Positions 7,985-15,764 of a DNA stretch of 64,000 nucleotides are shown in pieces. The notes under the pieces were generated by a model, which worked only from the letters and a program-made list of their open reading frames with translations, was not told the DNA's origin and did no database searches. Positions within the stretch are counted from its first letter, which is position 1. Each line of letters starts with the position of its first letter. The DNA comes from Bradyrhizobium jicamae (GTDB lineage: Bacteria > Pseudomonadota > Alphaproteobacteria > Rhizobiales > Xanthobacteraceae). The DNA lies in contig NZ_JAFCJX010000037.1 in assembly GCF_018130695.1 (NCBI RefSeq), positions 1 to 64,000 of the forward strand, given 5' to 3'. The position numbers were made by a program, and so were the translations under genes.

Positions 7985-9009
7985 TTCACAAACGAAGTGC
8001 AACACTTCCGACTGGAGGTGTTGCCATGGGGCGGACTTACAAGCAGCTCTCCCTGGAAGAGCGATGCGAGATTGCCAGGCTTTCGGCCGATGGCACCTCG
8101 ATCCGGCAAATCGCGGCAGCTCTGGATCGCCCGCCATCAACGATCTCTCGGGAGATGAACCGCAATCGCGGCGCTCAGGTCGGCTACAAGCCGAGCTACG
8201 CCCTGCAACAGGCCCGGGCGCGGCGCTGGAAGGGCGCCCGCCTCGAGCGGGAGAGCGAGCTGCGCGACGCCGTCCTGGCGGGCCTCAGCCGCGGCTGGTC
8301 CCCCGAGCAGGTCGCCGGCCGGCTGGCCAGCGAGCGCGGCCGCAAGGTGATCTCCCATGAGAGCATCTACCGCTTCATCTACGCCCAGATCAGACGCACC
8401 ACCGATGGCAGCTGGCGGTGCTATCTGCCGCGCCGCAAGAGCAAGCGCGGCCGCCGCGGCAAGCGGGGCGGAAGTCCTGCAAGCTTCATCGAAGGCCGTG
8501 TTTCGCTGCATCAACGGCCGCCTGAAGCCGCCGATCGCAGCGTTCCCGGCCATTGGGAGGCCGACCTGATCATGTTCTCCAAATACGGCCAGCAGATCCT
8601 GGTCGTGCACGAGCGCACCTCCCGTCTGCTGCTCGGCGTCCGTCTCCCAAACAAGCTGGCGTCCGGTGTCGCTCACCATCTCGTGCGCCTGTTCGAGGCC
8701 CTGCCACAGCCGATGCGCCAGACCGTCACCTTCGACAACGGCACCGAGTTCGCGTCTCATCTTCGCTTGGACAGCCTCTTGATGAAGACGTTCTTCTGCG
8801 ATCCCCACGCCCCCTGGCAGAAAGGCGGCATCGAGAACGCCATCGGCCGCACCCGCCGCTTCATTCCACGCAACACCGACCTCGAAAAGCTCCCGACCCG
8901 CCGTTTCCACCAGTCCATGGCTGCCTACAACAACACCCCGCGCAAATGCCTTGACTTCAAGACCCCGGCAGAGGTCTTTGCTGCTCAAGTGTTGCACTTC
9001 GAATGTGAA
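7985..9009 (+). mobile_element. IS30-family insertion sequence, complete
   Basis: The ends are 23-bp inverted repeats: TTCACAAACGAAGTGCAACA... (7985-8007) matches the reverse complement of 8987-9009 at 21 of 23 positions. The element is about 1,025 bp with one transposase gene. No clear target duplication could be seen at the ends. The transposase frame runs through the right inverted repeat into flanking DNA. Confidence 0.85.
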
Positions 9010-9078
9010 TCCACCTCCTGGCTTTCGCCAGGACGACGGGTGTGGGGTGCGCGTCATCCGCAGTCACTCCTGCCGTAG
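8026..9078 (+). CDS. IS30-family transposase
   Basis: A 350-residue DDE transposase. The N-terminal helix-turn-helix (about 5-46: LSLEERCEIARLSADG... TISREMNRN) is typical of IS30. The catalytic triad is visible as D180 (HWEADLIM), D237 (TFDNGTEF) and E270 (KGGIENAIGR), with the 33-residue D-to-E spacing expected for the family. The start follows GGAGG at 8013. The last ~24 residues lie beyond the right inverted repeat and are encoded by host DNA; the catalytic core is complete, so the copy may be active. Confidence 0.93.
   Translation: MGRTYKQLSLEERCEIARLSADGTSIRQIAAALDRPPSTISREMNRNRGAQVGYKPSYALQQARARRWKGARLERESELRDAVLAGLSRGWSPEQVAGRLASERGRKVISHESIYRFIYAQIRRTTDGSWRCYLPRRKSKRGRRGKRGGSPASFIEGRVSLHQRPPEAADRSVPGHWEADLIMFSKYGQQILVVHERTSRLLLGVRLPNKLASGVAHHLVRLFEALPQPMRQTVTFDNGTEFASHLRLDSLLMKTFFCDPHAPWQKGGIENAIGRTRRFIPRNTDLEKLPTRRFHQSMAAYNNTPRKCLDFKTPAEVFAAQVLHFECESTSWLSPGRRVWGARHPQSLLP
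9017..9032. repeat. Hairpin CCTGGC-TTTC-GCCAGG, right of IS30 element
   Basis: Reverse-oriented partner of the 7880-7897 hairpin. It overlaps the read-through end of the transposase frame. Confidence 0.6.
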
Positions 9079-9199
9079 GGTGGGCAAAGGCGCGCAGCGA
9101 CGTGCCCACCATCTTCGGCGTGCTCGTGATGGTGGGCACGCTTCCGCCTTCGCTCGCTGAGCTGCGACGTGACGGGGACGCTTTGCCCACCCTACGGCA
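9071..9199. repeat. Nested inverted repeat (GTAGGGTGGGCAAAG type)
   Basis: The outer arms are perfect: TGCCGTAGGGTGGGCAAAG at 9071-9089 against 9181-9199. Inside, CGTGCCCACCATC (9101-9113) faces its reverse complement at 9128-9140. The element is a second repeat family, distinct from the GTAGGGCGG one. A single arm (TGTAGGGTGGGCGCACC) recurs near 57452. Confidence 0.8.
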
Positions 9200-9735
9200 G
9201 CTGGCCGTGTGTTCTCGTTCTCGCGACATGAATTGCCCGAGCTTTGCATCTCGTTTCGCCCTCTCCTGGGGTTGAGGGCGCAGGGAAAGCCGGGTGCACG
9301 CTGCACCCGCGGTCTCGTGCGCGATGAGTAGAAAGTGGTGCACACGAGCATACAGAGCAGCGGAGGCATTCCGGCTTCCCCTGCGCAACGGCTTTACGGC
9401 TTATACGTGCTCGCCCTGGTGAGACCCTGCTTTTGTGCCACCATCGTCTGCGATCGGCTTTGGGCCTCTCGCGTACTTGCCACCAACATCGGGGCGGCAG
9501 GCCCACACGACTTCACCGTACGCCTCGCGCACGCACGTCAATCGCACGTTCGGCGTCCATCGCATCTCGACCCGCGTTCCTGACGTTGCGCAACGCCCCT
9601 CGTTCGGGTGAGGTAATCAATTGTTAGCATATTCAGAAGTTCGCGTAAAGAGGATTATTTTTGCCTTGGGGCCTTGCGCCGTCGGGCAAATCAGCGGTCT
9701 AATGTCAGCGGGAGCGCATAGGCTCCGTCGAGGGC
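9200..9735. other. Non-coding accessory stretch
   Basis: No convincing gene. It holds copy B of the window-edge repeat (9490-9613) and the 19-base motif CGTCGGGCAAATCAGCGGT at 9680-9698, which recurs exactly at 11277-11295. A related inverted fragment (GATTTGCCCGTCG) occurs near 212. The segment looks like accumulated repeat debris next to the IS30 element. Confidence 0.6.
9490..9613. repeat. Dispersed repeat, copy B
   Basis: Matches 1-124 over its full length with scattered substitutions. See the window-edge copy. Confidence 0.75.
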
Positions 9736-9818
9736 GTAGGGCGGATTAGCGAAGCGTAATCCGCCGACCGGTGTCGCGGCAAAGGATGGCGGATTACGCT
9801 ATCGCTAATCCGCCCTAC
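9736..9818. repeat. Dispersed palindromic repeat, GTAGGGCGG family, copy 3
   Basis: GTAGGGCGGATTAGCGA ... TCGCTAATCCGCCCTAC, the same design as copies 1 and 2. It ends 3 bases from the stop of the LLM oxidoreductase gene and may serve as its 3' hairpin. Confidence 0.85.
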
Positions 9819-9821
9819 GAG

Positions 9822-10811
9822 CTACGCAGCGATCCCGGCGGCCTTGGCGATCAGTTCGAACGAGCGCAGCCGCGTGGTGTGATCGTAGACGTCGGACACC
9901 ACCATCAGCTCGTCGGCGCCGGTCTCCGTGACCAGCGCCTCGATGCCGGCGCGCACCGTCTCGGGCGAGCCGATGATGGAGCGGGCGAGCATCCCCATCG
10001 CCTGGGCTTTCTCTGCAGGCGACCAGTAGCTCTCGATGTCGTCGATCGGCGGCTGGCTCAGGCCGCGCGCGCCGCGGAAGATATTCGTGAACGACATCTG
10101 CTGCGTTGTCGCGAGGCGCCGCGCCTCGGCGTCGGTCTCGGCGGCGATGATGTTGACGCCGACCATCGTATAGGGGCGGTCGAGCTGCTCTGATGGTTTG
10201 AAGCGCGCGCGATAGATCTGCAATGCGGGGATCAGCTCGGCGGGCGCGAAATGCGAGGCGAACGCGTAGGGCAACCCGAGCTCGCCGGCCAGCATCGCGC
10301 CGAAATGGCTCGATCCCAGGATCCACAGCGGCACGTCGGTGCCCGCGGCCGGCACCGCCTGGATGCGCTGGTTGGGACCGGCCGGCGCCAGGAACGCCTG
10401 CACCTCGAGCACGTCCTGCGGAAAGTTCTCGGCAGCTTCCGGCGTGCGGCGCAGCGCGCGCAGCGTGAGCTGATCGGTGCCGGGCGCGCGGCCGAGCCCG
10501 AGGTCGATCCGGCCGGGAAACAGCCGCGCCAGCGTGCCGAACTGCTCGGCAATGACATAGGGCGCGTGGTTCGGCAGCATGATGCCGCCGGCGCCGACGC
10601 GGATGGTCTTGGTCCCCGCCGCGATATGCCCGATCACCACCGACGTCGCCGCGCTCGCGATCCCCGCCATGTTGTGATGCTCCGCCACCCAGATGCGGCG
10701 ATAGCCGAGCGCCTCGGCATGAACGGCGACATCGCGTGCGTTATAGAGCGCGCCGCGCGCGTCGGTATCCTGCGTGACGCGGACGAGATCAAGGATGGAG
10801 AGGGGTGTCAC
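9822..10811 (-). CDS. LLM-class flavin-dependent oxidoreductase (YhbW-like)
   Basis: A 329-residue luciferase-like monooxygenase of the FMN-dependent LLM superfamily, (beta/alpha)8 barrel. The N-terminal SILDLVRV strand, the RIWVAEHHNM motif, the VGAGGIMLPNHAPYVIAEQF loop and FPGRIDLGLGRAPGTD are hallmarks of the subgroup often called MsnO8/YhbW. The C-terminal IIGSPETVRAGIEAL is the usual LLM closing motif. The start is GTG at 10811 with GGAG upstream; no nearby ATG fits. The substrate is unknown and no flavin reductase neighbour is present. Confidence 0.88.
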   Translation of the reverse strand: MTPLSILDLVRVTQDTDARGALYNARDVAVHAEALGYRRIWVAEHHNMAGIASAATSVVIGHIAAGTKTIRVGAGGIMLPNHAPYVIAEQFGTLARLFPGRIDLGLGRAPGTDQLTLRALRRTPEAAENFPQDVLEVQAFLAPAGPNQRIQAVPAAGTDVPLWILGSSHFGAMLAGELGLPYAFASHFAPAELIPALQIYRARFKPSEQLDRPYTMVGVNIIAAETDAEARRLATTQQMSFTNIFRGARGLSQPPIDDIESYWSPAEKAQAMGMLARSIIGSPETVRAGIEALVTETGADELMVVSDVYDHTTRLRSFELIAKAAGIAA

Positions 10812-10882
10812 GGTGGCTCCGGAGCGTTAGCAGGGAAATCGCATGTGAGGATTGAGTGATGTGGGCAGCGGCGCTGGACTCC

Positions 10883-11002
10883 CTCTCCCGCTTGCGGGGG
10901 AGGGCGGGGTGGGGGTGCTTCCGCATTGGTATTCCTTGTGTGGAGAGAGCCCCCACCCGCCGCGCTCTTCGAGCGCGTCGGCCTCCCCCGCAAGCGGGAG
11001 AG
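10883..11002. repeat. Long inverted repeat with 21-bp perfect arms
   Basis: The arm 10883-10903 (core CTCCCGCTTGCGGGGGAG) is the exact reverse complement of 10982-11002. The ~78 bases between contain GGGGTGGGGG and CCCCCACCCGCC segments that can extend pairing. This is a third dispersed repeat type, lying upstream of the LLM gene. Confidence 0.85.
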
Positions 11003-11433
11003 GCGAAGCGAGCCCGCGGACAGTCCTCGATAATGCCATATGCGATTATCCTGGGAGCGTGAGGGACGGGGAGCCGATGGGATTTGGCTGCGTCCAGGTG
11101 GATTGCGAAACGGCGGGGAGCAGCCGGTTCATGCAGATGCATATGGATACGGTCGCCACGCCGGTCAATCCGCCTGATGCGACTGGACGACGCAAAGCCC
11201 CGCGTCCCAAAATATCGAAAACAACCCCATGCAAAGTAGAAGAGGCGCTGCCGGCACCCGGAAAAGCGACTTGACGCGTCGGGCAAATCAGCGGTATCCT
11301 TCCATTATTCCGAAATAGCTGCGCAACTTGCCGAAAATGTGCTGATCGTGGCGGCTTCCGCCTGCGGCCCATCCACCCTATTTTTGCCGGGCCCGACCGC
11401 TTAAGCACCCACCGATCCGATCCGGAGCGAACC
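11003..11433. other. Intergenic region with repeat motif
   Basis: About 430 bases without a convincing gene. It contains CGTCGGGCAAATCAGCGGT at 11277-11295, identical to 9680-9698. The CGGAG at 11423-11427 appears to be the ribosome-binding site of the next gene. Confidence 0.5.
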
Positions 11434-12576
11434 ATTCCCCAACTCATCTTCGGTCTAATCAGCCTGCTGATCCTGGCCCGTTTCATCTGGCCGCTCGACT
11501 GGCCGCTGCCGGCAAAGATCGTCGCAGCGTTGCTCGTGCTGGCAGCCTTGCAGTTTCACCGCTGGAACAGGCTGTCGTCGGGATCGGTATTCTCGCCGGA
11601 GTTTCCGCGTCCGGTGGTCGTCCTGTTCAACTGGGCATTCGGTGCGATCGTCCTGCTGGCGCTATTGCAACTGGTGCTCGATGCCGGACTGATCGTCGCA
11701 GCCCTGATCCATGGCGGCATCGTCGGCGCGCCCGACGGCGTCCGCTACGCGCTTGCGGCGCTGGCGGCCGCAGCCGCAGGGATCGGCGTCCATCAGGCCA
11801 TGCGCATTCCGCCGTTGAAGGACGTCGAGGTCGCCATCCGCGGACTTCCGCAAGCGTTCGACGGCTACACCATCCTGCAACTGACCGATCTGCACATCAG
11901 CCGGCTGTTTCCTGCGCCATGGGCGCGCGAGGTCGTCGCGCGATCGAACAAGCTCGGCGCGGACCTGATCGCTGTGACCGGCGACCTGATCGACGGCAGC
12001 ATCGATGCAAGGCGGGGCGACATCGTGCCGTTGCGCGACCTGATGGCCGCCGACGGCGTCTACGTGATCTCGGGCAATCACGAATATATCTTCGGCTACG
12101 ACGGATGGATGGCGCACTACGAGGCGTTGGGCCTGCGCTCGCTGGAGAACAGGCACATCGTTCTCGAACGCGGCGGCGGCCGTCTGGTGATCGCGGGGAT
12201 CACCGACCGCGCCTCGCGCCACCGCGGGCATTCCATCCGCGACCTCGCCGCGGTTCTCGACGGCGCCCCGGAAGGCGCGCCCGTCATCCTGCTCGACCAC
12301 CAGCCGAGCGATGCGCGAAAGGCAGCCCGGCTCGGCGTCGCCCTGCAACTCTCCGGACACACCCATGGCGGATTGATCCTGGGCGTCGATCGCCTGGCCG
12401 CACGCGCCAATGCCGGCTTCGTCTCGGGCCGTTACGACGTCGACGGGATGACGCTCTACGTCAACAACGGCACCGCGCTATGGCCGGGTTTTGCCTTGCG
12501 GCTCGGCCGCCCGTCCGAATTGACGCGGATCATTTTGCGTGTGGCTGACGAGGCCCAAGCGAGTAGGGCGGGTTAG
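11434..12576 (+). CDS. Membrane-anchored metallophosphoesterase
   Basis: A calcineurin-like phosphoesterase (YkuE/YaeI type) of about 380 residues. Metal-site motifs are LQLTDLHISRL (D-x-H), AVTGDLIDGS (GDxxD), VISGNHEYIFG (GNHE), LLDHQPSDA and LSGHTHGGLI (GHTH). The N-terminal third has three to four hydrophobic helices that anchor the enzyme in the membrane. Such enzymes often act on UDP-diacylglucosamine or other phosphoesters at the membrane; the substrate here is unknown. The only start giving the full first helix and preceded by a ribosome-binding site (CGGAG, 6 bases away) is ATT at 11434; the next candidate, TTG at 11530, would cut the first helix. Confidence 0.8.
   Translation: MPQLIFGLISLLILARFIWPLDWPLPAKIVAALLVLAALQFHRWNRLSSGSVFSPEFPRPVVVLFNWAFGAIVLLALLQLVLDAGLIVAALIHGGIVGAPDGVRYALAALAAAAAGIGVHQAMRIPPLKDVEVAIRGLPQAFDGYTILQLTDLHISRLFPAPWAREVVARSNKLGADLIAVTGDLIDGSIDARRGDIVPLRDLMAADGVYVISGNHEYIFGYDGWMAHYEALGLRSLENRHIVLERGGGRLVIAGITDRASRHRGHSIRDLAAVLDGAPEGAPVILLDHQPSDARKAARLGVALQLSGHTHGGLILGVDRLAARANAGFVSGRYDVDGMTLYVNNGTALWPGFALRLGRPSELTRIILRVADEAQASRAG
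12499..12575 (+). repeat. Direct repeat unit A (3' end of the phosphoesterase gene)
   Basis: These 77 bases match 13071-13147 without gaps at about 62 of 77 positions. Unit A encodes the phosphoesterase C-terminus (RLGRPSELTRIILRVA); unit B would encode RLSRPSELTRTTLRVA. The two units flank the gene at 12614-13045. Confidence 0.75.
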
Positions 12577-12593
12577 CGAAGCGTAACCCGCCG
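12563..12593. repeat. Partial GTAGGGCGG-family repeat
   Basis: GTAGGGCGGGTTAGCG followed by AAGCGTAACCCGCC, a short half-element. It overlaps the stop of the phosphoesterase gene. Confidence 0.7.
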
Positions 12594-12613
12594 CACAGGC
12601 AGAAAGAACCAAA

Positions 12614-13045
12614 ATGGACCCAGAGATCATCTCGCTGTGTGTGCAGCGTCCCGGAGAAGACAAACTGCACATCCAGGTCGCTCTGACAGAGTTGGACGCC
12701 AACATCTGCCGCCTCGCTGTCACCTGGCCGGTCGGGAGCGAGGAACGCCACTTCGACGCCACGGATTTCTACGAATGCCTTCGCGCGTTTCGGCGCGTCA
12801 TTGAACCGGAGGGATTTCGTGTCCTGTGCCAGGGCGCACGGCCGAACGTCTACCCGTCAGCAATGGCGCGCGGCGGCGGCGCGTGGAAGTCCTATGCGCT
12901 ACGCTTCGGGGAGCCGGGGACGAGAGATCAACTGGTCGATACGTTCGATCCTGTCGAGGACATCGATGCCGTCGGGACGGTGGCCGAACAGGAAGATTGG
13001 CTGTCGCGTCATTGGGCGGAGTTCAGGGCGCGTGCGGGACGTTAG
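12614..13045 (+). CDS. Unknown small cytoplasmic protein
   Basis: A 143-residue protein not recognised. It has no signal peptide or membrane helix. Notable features are a strand-rich N-terminal half (IISLCVQRPGE, KLHIQVALTEL), FDATDFYECLRAFRRVIE, and the charged C-terminal EDWLSRHWAEFRARAGR. It resembles small immunity- or DUF-type proteins in size, but no motif supports a function. It sits between two copies of the phosphoesterase 3' end, so it may have arrived by duplication or insertion. The start is ATG 12614; the ribosome-binding site is weak (AAAGAACC). Confidence 0.55.
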   Translation: MDPEIISLCVQRPGEDKLHIQVALTELDANICRLAVTWPVGSEERHFDATDFYECLRAFRRVIEPEGFRVLCQGARPNVYPSAMARGGGAWKSYALRFGEPGTRDQLVDTFDPVEDIDAVGTVAEQEDWLSRHWAEFRARAGR

Positions 13046-13070
13046 TGCAAGTTCGGGATGTTGGGCAGCC

Positions 13071-13147
13071 CGGCTCAGCCGCCCCTCCGAGTTGACCCGG
13101 ACCACGTTGCGTGTCGCTGGCGGCGCTTGAGTGAGTAGGGCGGGTTA
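13071..13147 (+). repeat. Direct repeat unit B (degenerate copy of phosphoesterase 3' end)
   Basis: Counterpart of 12499-12575. It has no gene upstream in its frame and is a truncated remnant, ending in the GTAGGGCGG repeat interrupted by the IS701-type element. Confidence 0.75.
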
Positions 13148-13148
13148 A
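13135..13148. repeat. Left fragment of a GTAGGGCGG-family repeat split by an IS
   Basis: GTAGGGCGGGTTAA. The rest continues at 14651. Joining the two at TTAA recreates a repeat that matches the intact copy at 15537-15690. Confidence 0.8.
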
Positions 13149-14650
13149 TCGTACTGAGTCAGCCGGCCGCAGCCGTTGCGGCTGAGAATCAAGTATTTGT
13201 AGAGATTCAGTGTTTGGCCCGCGGAGGGCCAGATGAATCTCGATCAGGGTGGAGACAGCGAAGCGCGGTTTGCGGAGTATGTGGCGGGGCTTGGCAGCGT
13301 GATCGGTCACGCGGAGCGGGTGCGGCCGCTCCGCGACTATTGCACGGGGTTGATACTCCCTGGGGACCGCAAGAGCGTGGAGCCGATGGCGGCGCGGACG
13401 GCTCCGGAGCGAACGGCGGCACAGCATCAGTCGCTGCTGCACCTTGTCGCCAACGCGGCTTGGTCGGACGAGGACGTGCTGACCAAGGTGCGCGAGAAGG
13501 TGTTGCCGGCGATCGAGAAGAGCGGCCCGATCGAGGCATGGATCATCGACGACACCTCGTTCCCCAAGCACGGCAAGCATTCGGTCGGCGTGCATCATCA
13601 GTATTGCGGCCAGCTCGGCAAGCAGGCCAATTGCCAGGTCGCGGTGTCTCTCTCGATCGCCAATCACGCCGCCAGCCTTCCGGTGGCCTATCGGCTGTAC
13701 CTGTCGCAGGACTGGACCAAGGACCGTAAGCGCCGGAACAAGGCCGGCGTACCGAAGGAGATCAAGTTCAAGACCAAGCCGGAGATCGCGCTGGAGCAGA
13801 TCCGCTGGGCCTGCGAGAGCGGCTTGCGGCGCGGCGTTGCATTGATGGACTCGGCCTATGGCAGGGACTCGCGGCTGCGGGCAGGCATGACGGAGTTGGG
13901 CGTGAGCTACGTGGTCGGCATTCTGCCGGACACCTTGATGTGGGCCCCAGGCACCGGCCCGCGGCGGATGGACAAGCCGCTGAACAACACCGGCCGCCGC
14001 GACGAGCCCGATCTGGTCTCGGCCAAGGAAGTGGCACTCGGTCTACCGAAACGAGCCTGGCGCAAGGTGACGTGGCGCGAGGGCTCGGCCGAGCGGCTGT
14101 CCTCGCGCTTTGCGCGCGTGCGCGTCCGTGTCGCATACAACAAGCTGATCCCCGAGACGCTGGCGCCGGAGTGGCTGCTGATCGAGTGGCCCGAGGGCGA
14201 AAAGGAGCCGACCAAATACTGGCTCTCCAAGTTGTCGGAGAACATCAGCTTCGAGCAACTGGTCGATCTTGCCAAGCTGCGCTGGCGTATCGAGCGCGAC
14301 TATCAGGAACTCAAGCAGGAGGTCGGGCTCGGTCATTACGAGGGACGCGGCTGGCGCGGCTTCCATCATCACGCAACCCTGTGCATCGCCGCTTATGGCT
14401 TCCTTATCGCCGAGCAGGCGACGATTCCCCCCTCAGCACCACGTTCCGCCGCGCCGCTCCAGGCACCTCGCTTACCCGACGATTACAGACCCAGAGGCTC
14501 TTCCCTTGCGGCCTGAACGCCATGTCCCGAACTCGATCGCAACCATGCGCGTGCGACTGAGCCTCGCCCTCAGCAAAACCATCACGCGATGTCCCTGCTG
14601 CGGCGCTATCGCAGCATCAAGCACGCGCAGAAACCCGTGACGCAGTAAGA
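13149..14650 (+). mobile_element. IS701-family insertion sequence, complete (TTAA duplication)
   Basis: The element is 1,502 bp. The left end TCGTACTGAGTCA and right end (reverse complement) TCTTACTGCGTCA form imperfect inverted repeats, 11 of 13 matching over these bases. Both ends are flanked by TTAA (13145-13148 and 14651-14654), a 4-base target duplication fitting the YTAR preference known for IS701. It carries one transposase gene and is inserted inside a GTAGGGCGG repeat. Confidence 0.85.
13233..14516 (+). CDS. IS701-family transposase
   Basis: A 427-residue DDE transposase of the IS4-superfamily layout. The first catalytic Asp lies in WIIDDTSFPKHG (D106/D107), the second in GVALMDSAYGRDSRLR, and the Glu region is RWRIERDYQELKQEVGLGHYEGRGW (given here only as a pointer, about residues 350-374), containing the Y-x2-RxxK-like E(x2)R(x3)K arrangement. 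There are no internal stops, and length and ends are intact, so it may be functional. The start ATG 13233 is preceded by GGAGG. Confidence 0.92.
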   Translation: MNLDQGGDSEARFAEYVAGLGSVIGHAERVRPLRDYCTGLILPGDRKSVEPMAARTAPERTAAQHQSLLHLVANAAWSDEDVLTKVREKVLPAIEKSGPIEAWIIDDTSFPKHGKHSVGVHHQYCGQLGKQANCQVAVSLSIANHAASLPVAYRLYLSQDWTKDRKRRNKAGVPKEIKFKTKPEIALEQIRWACESGLRRGVALMDSAYGRDSRLRAGMTELGVSYVVGILPDTLMWAPGTGPRRMDKPLNNTGRRDEPDLVSAKEVALGLPKRAWRKVTWREGSAERLSSRFARVRVRVAYNKLIPETLAPEWLLIEWPEGEKEPTKYWLSKLSENISFEQLVDLAKLRWRIERDYQELKQEVGLGHYEGRGWRGFHHHATLCIAAYGFLIAEQATIPPSAPRSAAPLQAPRLPDDYRPRGSSLAA

Positions 14651-14795
14651 TTAACCACCGGGTCCGCGCAACGCGCGGCCCGATGACAGGCTCCGCGTAA
14701 CCCGCCGCTGTGCCGCGCCGCGAACGAGACGGCGGATTACGCTATCCGCCTTCGCTCGTTGAGCTTCGGCGAGACAAGCCGCTAATCCGCCCTAC
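14651..14795. repeat. Right fragment of the split GTAGGGCGG-family repeat
   Basis: Begins TTAACCACCGGGTCCGCGC and ends CGCTAATCCGCCCTAC. It is almost identical to the matching part of 15537-15690, including CGGCCCGATGACAGGCTCCG. It lies directly downstream of the phasin-like gene. Confidence 0.8.
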
Positions 14796-14799
14796 GTTG

Positions 14800-15390
14800 T
14801 TAGTTACGCGCAGCGCGCAGGTCGAACGTGGTTTGCGTCATCCTGGCCATGAAGCCCTCGAGAAAGACCACTCTCTGCCTGGCCAATTCGTTTTGCAGCT
14901 CGAGGATCTTCTGCGACTCCGCAATGAAGGTTTCGTAAGCCTGCTTCGCGAATTCGGTCTGAACCTCAAGCGCCTTGTCGGGCGAACGCACAGCCGCAAG
15001 CTTCTCGAAGTACGACCATGTCTGTTCGAGCGACTTGCTGGCGTAATCGCCATAGGCATTCGCGATGGTCTGAGGGCTGACCGCGGTGGTATCAGCCGAT
15101 ACGACGGGGACGGTCGCGGAAGTCTCGGCTGCGGAAGCCTCGATCGCGGACGTCTCAGCCGCAGACGTGTCAGCTGGAGAGCCGTCGCTCGATGCGACAG
15201 GTGCGCTGATCTCCTCGTGGGCGACCACCACGCTGATCTCCTCGCGAGCGTCCTGCACGCCGGTCTTCTCGCCGGCATCCTGCACCTGAACCAGCGCTTT
15301 AGTCTGTTGCTCGGCCTTTGGGCTCTGCGGTCCCTTCCGCTTGCGCCGCCCGGATTTCCCGATCGGTTTATTACCGCCTGTACTCAACAT
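14800..15390 (-). CDS. Phasin-family-like protein
   Basis: A 196-residue protein. The first ~25 residues are Lys/Arg/Gly-rich, followed by a low-complexity Thr/Ser/Ala/Glu linker (for example SAAETSAIEASAAETSA). The C-terminal ~95 residues form a helical phasin domain with NAYGDYASKSLEQTWSYFEK, VQTEFAKQAYETFIAES and LARQRVVFLEGFMARM. Phasins coat polyhydroxyalkanoate granules or act as helical scaffolds in the cytoplasm. The ATG at 15390 has GGAG upstream at 8 bases; a longer reading to 15513 lacks a good site. The linker is unusually long. Confidence 0.75.
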   Translation of the reverse strand: MLSTGGNKPIGKSGRRKRKGPQSPKAEQQTKALVQVQDAGEKTGVQDAREEISVVVAHEEISAPVASSDGSPADTSAAETSAIEASAAETSATVPVVSADTTAVSPQTIANAYGDYASKSLEQTWSYFEKLAAVRSPDKALEVQTEFAKQAYETFIAESQKILELQNELARQRVVFLEGFMARMTQTTFDLRAARN

Positions 15391-15536
15391 CTTGGCCGCT
15401 CCAGATTCAGAAATCGACTCATACACTGTGCCATGTTCGCGCTGGAATCTTGCCACTGGCGTGGCGACCATGTGATGACATCTGGAAAAATGAACGCCGG
15501 CGGCGGGAACCACGCGCGTCCCGCATGGCGCAGCGA

Positions 15537-15690
15537 GTAGGGCGGATTAGCCCAACGGGTCCGCGCAAAGCGCGGCCCGATGACAGGCTCCGCGTAACCC
15601 GCCGCTGTGCCGCGCCGCGAACGAGATGGCGGATGACGCTATCCGCCTTCGCTCGTTGAGCTTCGGCGAGACAAGCCGCTCATCCGCCCG
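15537..15690. repeat. Dispersed palindromic repeat, long GTAGGGCGG variant
   Basis: GTAGGGCGGATTAG at the left, CATCCGCCC at the right, and an inner GGGTCCGCGCAAAGCGCGGCCC hairpin region (15558-15579). It matches the repeat interrupted by the IS701 element and shows its pre-insertion form. Confidence 0.8.
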
Positions 15691-15764
15691 AGCTACCACC
15701 ACGTCGGACGGGGGAAATGTAGGGTAAGGAAACCCAGGCGGGGCGGGCGCCCGCAGGGGTCACG

